From: Sodalis ligni | GTDB lineage: Bacteria > Pseudomonadota > Gammaproteobacteria > Enterobacterales > Enterobacteriaceae | Length of the DNA: 64,000 nucleotides | Direction of reading: 5' to 3' | NCBI RefSeq assembly: GCF_016865525.2 | Contig: NZ_CP075169.1 | Location: 3,162,337-3,226,336, forward strand | Shown: positions 58,188 to 64,000 of the stretch, piece by piece | How positions within the stretch are numbered: position 1 is the stretch's first letter | Layout of the letters: the number at the start of each line of letters is the position of its first letter | Notes under the pieces: model-generated | Database searches by the model: none | Told to the model about the DNA's origin: nothing | The model's input: the letters and a program-made list of their open reading frames with translations, nothing else | Program-made: the position numbers and the translations under genes

Positions 58188-59375
58188 ATGACACACCTTA
58201 TTTTGGCGGTTAATTCCGGCAGTTCCTCGCTTAAATTTGAATTATTTTCCATGCCGGATGAAATCACCCTGGCTAAAGGGCTGTTTGAACGGTTGGGCAC
58301 CGGCAGCGCGTTATTTACCCTGCAAGCCGACGGCAATAAATACCGGGTCACCCTGCCCATCAGCAATCATCAGCAGGCGGCGGATTATCTGCTGGATGCG
58401 CTGGTGAAGCACGGCATCGTCACCTCTCTGGCAACCATCGGCGGCGTCGGCCACCGCGTCGCCCACGGCGGCGAATATTTCAAGGATTCAGCGCTGATCG
58501 ACCCGTCGTCGCTGGCGGAAATTGAAAAACTCGGTGATTTGGCTCCCAGCCATAATCCCATCAATGCCCGCGGCATCAGAGCATTTTCCCGACGGCTGCC
58601 GCAGGCGGTAACGGTGGGGGTGTTCGACACCTCGTTTCATCAGACCCTTGGCGAAGCCGGCTATCTCTACCCGCTCCCCTACCGCTATTATGCGGATTAC
58701 GGTATCCGCCGCTACGGTTTTCACGGCACCAGTCATAAATACGTCGGCGAAACCTGCGCCCGCCTGATGGGCCGGGACAGCCGGCAGTTACGGATGATTT
58801 CCTGCCACCTGGGCAACGGCGCCAGTCTGTGCGCTATTCAAAACGGGCTTTCGGTGGCCACCACCATGGGATTTACGCCCCTGGCCGGGCTGATGATGGG
58901 CACCCGCTGCGGCGATATCGATCCATCGATTTTGCCGTTTATCGCCGAACGGGAAAATAAATCTGCACAACAATTGCTTGAGATCATGAATAACCAGTCC
59001 GGATTGCTTGGGATATCGGGAATTTCAAATGACTGTCGTGATATTGTAAACGCCGTTACGGCCGGTCATCACCGCGCCGAACTGGCGCTAACCATGTTTA
59101 CCGATCGGATCCGCAGCGCTATGGGCGGGTATGCCGCGCACATGGGCGGACTTGACGCGGTCATTTTCACCGCCGGGATTGGCGAAAATTCCGCCGAGAT
59201 TCGCCGGCGGGTATGCCGTAATCTCGGATTCTTCGGCATCCGGTTGAACGAGGATAAAAATCAGCGCCATGAGACGTTTATTCAGCAGGACGGGGCGCCG
59301 GTAACCGTAGCGGTAATCCCCACCCATGAAGAGTTGATGATCGCCCGCGACGTTCTGCGGGTCGGTCTTTGTTAA
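58188..59375 (+). CDS. pduW: propionate (acetate) kinase
   Basis: 395 residues of the acetate-kinase family: [62 protein letters not shown] and [16 protein letters not shown]. Makes ATP from propionyl-phosphate produced by PduL; acts outside the compartment. An intact frame, 17 bp after pduV. Confidence 0.96.
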   Translation: MTHLILAVNSGSSSLKFELFSMPDEITLAKGLFERLGTGSALFTLQADGNKYRVTLPISNHQQAADYLLDALVKHGIVTSLATIGGVGHRVAHGGEYFKDSALIDPSSLAEIEKLGDLAPSHNPINARGIRAFSRRLPQAVTVGVFDTSFHQTLGEAGYLYPLPYRYYADYGIRRYGFHGTSHKYVGETCARLMGRDSRQLRMISCHLGNGASLCAIQNGLSVATTMGFTPLAGLMMGTRCGDIDPSILPFIAERENKSAQQLLEIMNNQSGLLGISGISNDCRDIVNAVTAGHHRAELALTMFTDRIRSAMGGYAAHMGGLDAVIFTAGIGENSAEIRRRVCRNLGFFGIRLNEDKNQRHETFIQQDGAPVTVAVIPTHEELMIARDVLRVGLC

Positions 59376-59417
59376 TAATCAGTGCAATAATAGACGGTGC
59401 AAATCAAGAGGTGCGGC

Positions 59418-60149
59418 ATGTCGGGTAAGGTTTGGCTGGTGGGCGCCGGTCCGGGCGATCCGGGACTGATGACGGTGATGGGGATGCAGTGTCTGCGCCA
59501 GGCGGACGCGGTGGTATACGATCGCCTGGTGAACCCCGTGCTGCTTAAGGAGACCGCCCCTCACTGCGTGTTGATAGACGTGGGCAAGCGAGCCGATCAC
59601 CACCCGATCCCCCAGGAACAGATTAATGCCATTTTGATAGAACAGGCCGGACTGGGTCGCAAGGTGGTGCGCCTGAAAGGCGGCGACCCCTTTGTTTTCG
59701 GGCGCGGCGGCGAAGAAGCCGAAGCCTTGGCCCGCGCCGGCATTGCCTGCGACGTGGTGCCGGGCATTACCTCGGCCATCGGCGGCCTGGCCCGGGCCGG
59801 TATCCCGGTTACCCACCGTGATTTCGCCTCGTCTTTCCATGTGATAACCGGCCATCTGCGCGATGGAAAAGATCCCCATAACTGGCGGCTGCTGGCGCAG
59901 CTGGAGGGCACGCTGGTTATTTTGATGGGCATGTCGCGACTGGCGGATATTTGCCGGCAGTTGATGGATCACGGACGGGCAGCCGACACCCCGGCGGCGG
60001 TGGTGATGAACGCCAGCCATCCCGAACAGCGCATGGTGCTGGCCACCCTGGCGACGCTCCCGGAGCAATCCCGCCTGGCCGGATTGGGGGCGCCGTCGCT
60101 GATCGTTATCGGCGAGGTGGCCTCGCTGGCGCTGCTGCAAATGATGTAA
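59418..60149 (+). CDS. cobA: uroporphyrinogen-III C-methyltransferase (SUMT)
   Basis: 243 residues from ATG 59418 (AGAGGTG upstream). Tetrapyrrole methylase: VWLVGAGPGDPGLMTVMGMQ, VVYDRLVNP, VVRLKGGDPFVFGRGGEEAE and VVPGITSAIGGLARAGIPVT. It produces precorrin-2, the branch-point precursor of cobalamin and sirohaem. Salmonella uses cysG elsewhere; here a stand-alone SUMT lies at the end of the pdu operon, linking precursor supply to propanediol. Confidence 0.94.
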   Translation: MSGKVWLVGAGPGDPGLMTVMGMQCLRQADAVVYDRLVNPVLLKETAPHCVLIDVGKRADHHPIPQEQINAILIEQAGLGRKVVRLKGGDPFVFGRGGEEAEALARAGIACDVVPGITSAIGGLARAGIPVTHRDFASSFHVITGHLRDGKDPHNWRLLAQLEGTLVILMGMSRLADICRQLMDHGRAADTPAAVVMNASHPEQRMVLATLATLPEQSRLAGLGAPSLIVIGEVASLALLQMM

Positions 60150-60162
60150 GGAGTGTTCTACT

Positions 60163-61242
60163 ATGGCGGATCCCGGTCAGCACGGCGGAAACGTGCTGGA
60201 AACGGCGTTAAAACTGGGCATCGATGCAAATTCTCTCACCGATTTCAGCGCCAATATCAATCCCCTCGGTATGCCGGCGCGCCTGCGCGAGGCCTTGGCG
60301 GCACAGCTGGCGCTGGCGGAGCGCTACCCAGACCCTTTATACCGCCGCTTGCACCAGCGGCTCGCACGGCATCATGGCTGTCCCGAATCCTGGATACTGG
60401 CGGGCAACGGCGCCACGGAGCTTATCTTTGATCTCGCTTGCCTGCTGCGACAGAAAACCGTACTGCTGCTGACGCCGGGCTTTGCCGAATACCGCCGCGC
60501 CCTGCAGTGGATGGAATGCCGCATCGTGGACTATCCGCTGGCGGAGCAAGACGATTTTCGCCCCGATCACCGTTTACTGTCGGCCCTGCGGCCGGGTATT
60601 CACGCCCTGTTCCTGTGCACGCCCAATAATCCCACCGGCCAGTTAATCGAACCCGATCTGCTGCTGGCAATCGCCCGGCGCTGTCAGGAACAGAATATTT
60701 TGCTGGTAATTGATGAAGCGTTTATGGATTTTATTCCCGACGCTGTCGGCATGATCCCGGAACTGGGTCATTGGCCCAATATCTTCGTATTGCGCTCCCT
60801 TACCAAATTTTACGCCATTCCAGGCCTGCGGCTCGGTTATCTGGTGAGCGGCAATAGCCAAGCGATGCAACAATTACGCAGCCGCCGCCCGCCGTGGACC
60901 ATCAATGCTTTTGCCGCCCTGGCGGGAGAGATGGTGCTGGACGATCGGGAGTATCAGCAGCGCACCCGGCAATGGCTGCGGGAAGAGCAGTCCTACCTGC
61001 AGGCGGGACTGCAATCGCTGCCCGAGATAAAAATCTGGCGGCCGGCCGCAAACTATATCTTCCTGCGCTGTCTGCGTCAGGGGTTTGATCTGCAGACCGC
61101 CCTGCTGGACTATCGTCTGCTGATACGCAGCTGTGGCAATTATCCCGGACTCACCGCCGACTATTATCGGCTGGCTGTCCGCGGCCATGAGGAAAACCGC
61201 CGCCTGCTGGACGCCATGACACGGATTTTCTCCCATGGCTGA
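60163..61242 (+). CDS. cobD: L-threonine-O-3-phosphate decarboxylase
   Basis: 359 residues, PLP-dependent class I/II aminotransferase fold. Makes (R)-1-amino-2-propanol phosphate for CbiB. HGGNVLETALKLGIDANSLT, DFSANINPLGMPARLREAL, LCTPNNPTGQLIEPDLL, IDEAFMDFIP and SLTKFYAIPGLRLGYL, with the PLP lysine at about 215. It ends inside the first copy of the 43-bp repeat that precedes pduX. Confidence 0.93.
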   Translation: MADPGQHGGNVLETALKLGIDANSLTDFSANINPLGMPARLREALAAQLALAERYPDPLYRRLHQRLARHHGCPESWILAGNGATELIFDLACLLRQKTVLLLTPGFAEYRRALQWMECRIVDYPLAEQDDFRPDHRLLSALRPGIHALFLCTPNNPTGQLIEPDLLLAIARRCQEQNILLVIDEAFMDFIPDAVGMIPELGHWPNIFVLRSLTKFYAIPGLRLGYLVSGNSQAMQQLRSRRPPWTINAFAALAGEMVLDDREYQQRTRQWLREEQSYLQAGLQSLPEIKIWRPAANYIFLRCLRQGFDLQTALLDYRLLIRSCGNYPGLTADYYRLAVRGHEENRRLLDAMTRIFSHG

Positions 61243-61363
61243 TAACCATTACCCGCCCGTCCGCGGAGAAATTTCTCATGGCTGACGCCCCTTATCCGCC
61301 CGTCCGCGGGGAAATTTCTCGTGGCTGACGCCCCTTATCCGCCCGTCCGCGAGGGAATTCCCC
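61235..61363 (+). repeat. three tandem 43-bp copies of the pduX translation start
   Basis: Units begin at 61235, 61278 and 61321, with a fourth partial at 61364 that is the real pduX start. Each reads (A/G)TGGCTGA...CCGCCCGTCCGCG(A/G)(G/A)G(A/G)AAT..C, so each carries a purine-rich ribosome site followed by the next start codon. Because 43 is not a multiple of three, each start is in a new frame; the frame from 61235 stops early. The first copy includes the cobD stop. Confidence 0.92.
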
Positions 61364-62224
61364 ATGGCTGACGCCCGCTGTCCGGCCTCATGCGGCGAGC
61401 TTATCCAGGGCTGGATCGCCGGCGGCGAGAAGCTGATTTCCTGCCCCATCGATTGGTACAGCGAAGTGGAGGTCAGCGAAGGAGAGCCGGCGGCGGACGA
61501 ACGCCCCCTGAGCCGGCGTATGCTGCAGCAGGTCATCGACTATTTCGGCTATCAAATAGGCGATATCCCTCCATTGCGTATAGACTGCCGCTCCACCATC
61601 CCCATCGCCAAGGGGCTGGCCAGCAGTACGGCGGATATTGCCGCCACCGCCATCGCCACCGCCCGCTTTTTGCACCGATCGCTGGATGAATGCCAACTGG
61701 CGGATCTCTGCCTGCGTCTGGAGCCCACCGACAGTACGGTATTCCGGGCGCTGACGCTATTCGATCATCGCCATGGCACCTGCCATATTGCCCACCCATG
61801 GTTGCCCGTACTGGACATAGTGATTCTGGAAAGCGCCGATACCCTCACCACCGCCGCCTTCCATCGCCACATCGGCACGGATCCGGTACGCCAACAGGCC
61901 GAAATATTGGACCGCGCCTGGCAGCTATTCCAAACCGCCTGCCGCAGCGGATCCCGCCGAAAACTAGGGGAAGCAACTACCCTGAGCGCCGTTGCCAGCG
62001 AACTGTTCCTGCCCAAACCGGCGTTTGACGCCCTGCTGCGCGCGGTGGAGCGTCATGACCTGTTCGGCCTGAACGTTGCCCACAGCGGCACGGTGGTGGG
62101 ACTGCTGCTGGATCCCCAGCGGCATGACCCGGGCCGGCTAATAGCCGAATTGGCGCAAAGCGGCGTTTTGCGGCATTATCCACGCCAGCATGTCACCCGT
62201 ATGGTGCCGGGCGGGGTACGCTAG
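61364..62224 (+). CDS. pduX: L-threonine kinase PduX
   Basis: 286 residues (300 in Salmonella) of the GHMP kinase family. Start MADARCPASCGELIQGWIAG, ATP-binding STIPIAKGLASSTADIAATA at about 75-94, and LEPTDSTVF after it. Phosphorylates L-threonine, the substrate of CobD next to it. The ATG at 61364 follows GAGGGAATTCCCC. Last gene of the plus-strand pdu/cob block. Confidence 0.93.
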   Translation: MADARCPASCGELIQGWIAGGEKLISCPIDWYSEVEVSEGEPAADERPLSRRMLQQVIDYFGYQIGDIPPLRIDCRSTIPIAKGLASSTADIAATAIATARFLHRSLDECQLADLCLRLEPTDSTVFRALTLFDHRHGTCHIAHPWLPVLDIVILESADTLTTAAFHRHIGTDPVRQQAEILDRAWQLFQTACRSGSRRKLGEATTLSAVASELFLPKPAFDALLRAVERHDLFGLNVAHSGTVVGLLLDPQRHDPGRLIAELAQSGVLRHYPRQHVTRMVPGGVR

Positions 62225-62467
62225 GGCTGATAAAAATCGCTTATCAAATTATGCAATTGGCAATTATAGGTTAAGTGCATGCTATATTATGCACTTGATG
62301 ATCCTGATGAAAATTATAATACTAGGAATATTCATTATTCTATTATGGCAAGTAGATATGAATATTCACGAAAATTCATGACAGTGATTATTTTTATTAT
62401 ACACACCAACGGAATATTTTATAATCGAACACGTTTTCACGTAGATGACCTCACGAGAGGAATTTTT
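62225..62467. other. AT-rich intergenic, sharp drop in G+C after pduX
   Basis: After pduX base composition falls abruptly. A short TGATAA...TTATCA inverted repeat follows the stop (about 62228-62246) and may end the operon. A weak open frame from 62279 runs into the small gene at 62468, but its upstream part looks non-coding. Confidence 0.4.
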
Positions 62468-62581
62468 ATGCGATATTACCCCTATGCATATAACAATCCT
62501 ATCGGCAATAATTGGAAAATAACATGGCACTCTAAGTGTCTGACAAGAAAAGATGATTTATCTGCTATTTTAAGCAATTGA
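62468..62581 (+). CDS. putative 37-residue small protein
   Basis: ATG 62468 follows a strong GAGAGGA ribosome site at the right distance. The product starts MRYYPYAYNNPIGNNWKITW and contains HSKCLTRKDDLSAILSN; it is Tyr/Asn-rich at the start. No family is recognised. It lies upstream of the fibronectin-III gene in the same AT-rich island. The ribosome site is the main evidence. Confidence 0.35.
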   Translation: MRYYPYAYNNPIGNNWKITWHSKCLTRKDDLSAILSN

Positions 62582-62682
62582 CGGCTTATGGGAAAATGAT
62601 ATCTTTCTAATATGCCATATAGGCCAATTAATACTATACCAGCGGTGTAATATGTTAACCGTAAAAACGATATAGATTCTGG

Positions 62683-63396
62683 ATGGATGAAATACTAAAA
62701 ATATTTTTTAATTTTATAATGACAAATAAAGATTACCCCTGTAATGGTCGGCCATTCGCAAACCCGCCGGCTAAGCCAGAAAATTTTCGTATTATTGAAC
62801 GTGGTCAAAATTTCGTGCAGGTACAGTGGACAGCCGGTCAGTATGGCGCGCCCGTTTACAGTTATTCAGTCTTTGTATCGGCTCCGGCAGGCGCCGGTTA
62901 CCCTCGCATTGTCACAGCCGCCTATCAGAATGCAACCTATGCCAATGTATCGGGTTTATTGCCGAATGTGACCTATTATTTCTATGTTGTCGCCACTGGC
63001 TACGATGGCCTATTTAGCCCCCTGTCGGACCCTCTTCAGGTTGTGGCAACATTACCTATCCCTTCTCAACCACCCTATTGCTGGCCCCACCCCCACCCCC
63101 AGCCGCGGCCGCGGCCGCCCTATAATCCGCCGAATCCAGGATGCTGTCCGCCCCCGCGGCCGCCCTACAATCCGCCGAATCCCGGAGGCTATCCGCCTCC
63201 GCGGCCGCCCTATAATCCGCCGAATCCAGGATGCTGTCCGCCCCCGCGGCCGCCTTATAATCCGCCGAATCCAGGATGCTATCCGCCTCCGCGGCCGCCC
63301 TATAATCCGCCGAATCCCGGATGCTGTCCGCCTCCGCGGCCGCCCTATAATCCGCCGAATCCCGGATGTTGTGATCATGATGGCCGAGGCTACTAA
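62683..63396 (+). CDS. fibronectin type III protein with Pro/Cys-rich 15-residue repeats
   Basis: 237 residues from ATG 62683, or 225 from ATG 62719 (MTNKDYPCNGRPFANPPAKP); neither start has a clear ribosome site. Residues about 29-125 form one fibronectin III domain (PENFRIIERGQNFVQVQW, YSYSVFV, NVSGLLPNVTYYFYVVATGY). From residue 144 six copies of RPPYNPPNPG(C/G)(C/Y)PPP follow, ending CCDHDGRGY. No signal peptide is visible. The repeats resemble plant-type or collagen-like extended tails and the paired cysteines could cross-link. Function unknown; a surface or host-interacting role is speculation. Repeat DNA keeps several frames open; this frame is chosen because only it gives a domain. 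Confidence 0.72.
   Translation: MDEILKIFFNFIMTNKDYPCNGRPFANPPAKPENFRIIERGQNFVQVQWTAGQYGAPVYSYSVFVSAPAGAGYPRIVTAAYQNATYANVSGLLPNVTYYFYVVATGYDGLFSPLSDPLQVVATLPIPSQPPYCWPHPHPQPRPRPPYNPPNPGCCPPPRPPYNPPNPGGYPPPRPPYNPPNPGCCPPPRPPYNPPNPGCYPPPRPPYNPPNPGCCPPPRPPYNPPNPGCCDHDGRGY
63112..63372 (+). repeat. six 45-bp tandem repeats encoding RPPYNPPNPGCCPPP
   Basis: Units start at 63112, 63157, 63202, 63247, 63292 and 63337 (the last partial). They are nearly identical; the changes are mostly third-position (CCA/CCC, TAT/TAC) plus TGCTGT versus GGCTAT or TGCTAT, giving CC, GY or CY. In-frame units can expand or contract without breaking the protein. Confidence 0.93.
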
Positions 63397-63443
63397 GAAA
63401 CTGTAAGTGGGTAAAAGACGTTATTTTGATCCCGGCTATTATC

Positions 63444-63464
63444 GCTGCCCCGTAACGGGGCAGC
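63444..63464. terminator. strong hairpin between convergent genes
   Basis: GCTGCCCC-GTAAC-GGGGCAGC is a perfect 8-bp stem, 48 bp after the fibronectin-III gene and 45 bp beyond the RES gene end on the other strand. No long T-run follows on either strand, so it may act as a bidirectional terminator with help or as an mRNA-end stabiliser. Confidence 0.5.
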
Positions 63465-63508
63465 AAATCAGACGCCTAAAAGCGAGGGCGTATTTTGAAA
63501 AATACGGA

Positions 63509-64000
63509 TTACTTGAGCGTTCGCGAGGAGACGATGCGGTCAATTTTGCTGATTTTTTTACCATCCCAGATAAATTCATAGTGAGCGCTTTGCTGAACGC
63601 TTTTTACCCCCTTCGGGGTGAACAGTCCCCAGCACACCGCGCCCGGCCGTCTGACCGAGCGATAGCGCAGCGTCCTGCAGCCTTGGCTTTTCAAAGACCG
63701 CCCCAACGCCCTTGCGGCGCTATAGCTATGGGCATCGTAAACCGGATGGGAAAGCGGTAGCGCCAGCGCATCAATCGCCGGCTCCGGATCGAAGATAAAC
63801 AGCAGGCTGCGCATCACCATGCGATCATATTTCAAACCATCGATTAATTGCCAGTAATGTTCCTGATGATAAGTCACCTCCGTCAAGGCGGTAGCCATCT
63901 CATCGGCAATATACAACATGCCGTACGAGCCATCGGAAAAGCGGCTACCCAAGGGATTGACATGGGTAAATGGCGCTACCGCATAGGAGCAGCCGGTTAT
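63509..64000 (-). CDS. RES-domain protein (partial, N-terminus outside window)
   Basis: The minus-strand frame is open to the window end; 163 codons are visible. APFTHVNPLGSRFSDGSYGM, then LYIADEMATALTEVTYHQEH, matches the RES-domain pattern with Arg, Tyr and Glu as expected active-site residues. C-terminal part: CWGLFTPKGVKSVQQSAHYE. RES proteins characterised so far are NAD+-degrading toxins paired with an Xre/MbcA-type antitoxin normally encoded just upstream, which would lie beyond 64000. Other RES proteins have no known partner. Confidence 0.75.
   Translation of the reverse strand: MTGCSYAVAPFTHVNPLGSRFSDGSYGMLYIADEMATALTEVTYHQEHYWQLIDGLKYDRMVMRSLLFIFDPEPAIDALALPLSHPVYDAHSYSAARALGRSLKSQGCRTLRYRSVRRPGAVCWGLFTPKGVKSVQQSAHYEFIWDGKKISKIDRIVSSRTLK

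Noticed and set aside
62984..63466. Arg/Ile-rich or Ala/Asp-rich proteins in other frames of the FN3-gene repeats
   Set aside because: The 45-bp repeat keeps other frames open; only the Pro/Asn/Cys frame joins a real domain.

Overview
The window (about 58-60% G+C by eye) reads as chromosomal DNA of an enterobacterium (Enterobacterales). The uxuA, uxuR and uxuB products, the SrfABC cassette, the cbi/cob gene order, PocR and the Pdu proteins all resemble their Escherichia and Salmonella counterparts closely. The many disrupted genes, local duplications and AT-rich accessory islands would suit a Sodalis/Pectobacteriaceae-like lineage, but that placement is inference. No rRNA, tRNA, CRISPR array or insertion sequence was recognised.

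Layout. (1) 1-3147: hexuronate catabolism, with partial uxuB divergent from uxuR-uxuA around a UxuR-type operator. (2) 3463-6903: a glycoside-hydrolase-like gene with an internal stop, then an Old Yellow Enzyme. (3) 7031-14184: srfABC, with srfB carrying two frameshifts. (4) 14349-20360: an accessory region with a multiply frameshifted minus-strand gene remnant, a tandemly duplicated AraC / flavin-monooxygenase / MFS locus whose first copy lost its middle, and an AT-rich orphan gene with a poly-aspartate tract. (5) 20486-27400: TetR/HxlR-controlled efflux and redox genes (quinone-oxidoreductase-like protein, TetA-like MFS, EmrA/EmrB). (6) 27548-28110: an array of ~102-bp tandem repeats. (7) 28120-43047: adenosylcobalamin synthesis on the minus strand (cbiABCDETFGHJKLP-cobUSCT) behind a cobalamin riboswitch. 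(8) 43535-62224: pocR and the divergent propanediol-utilisation microcompartment operon pduABCDEGHJKLMNOPQUVW, then cobA-cobD-pduX. (9) 62225-64000: an AT-rich tail with a fibronectin-III protein bearing Pro/Cys repeats, and a partial RES-domain gene.

How it works together: PocR should respond to 1,2-propanediol and activate both the cob and pdu arms. The cob arm makes the B12 coenzyme of diol dehydratase PduCDE. PduGH reactivates the dehydratase and PduO adenosylates cobalamin. PduP, PduQ, PduL and PduW process propionaldehyde inside a shell of PduA, B, J, K, N and U. cobA (uroporphyrinogen methylation), cobD and pduX (aminopropanol-phosphate linker) complete the pathway. Compared with the Salmonella locus, pduF, pduS, pduT and cbiMNQO are missing.

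Caution: uncompensated single-base indels, mostly in or beside homopolymer runs, disrupt srfB, the second araC copy, emrB, cbiP, cbiD, pduG and pduL. emrA has three that cancel, and in-frame stops break cbiP and the glycosidase gene. For srfB, emrB, pduG and pduL (indels alone) and cbiP (plus its stop codon), undoing these changes gives a full-length protein of family-typical size. Sequence alone does not separate sequencing error from recent pseudogene formation.
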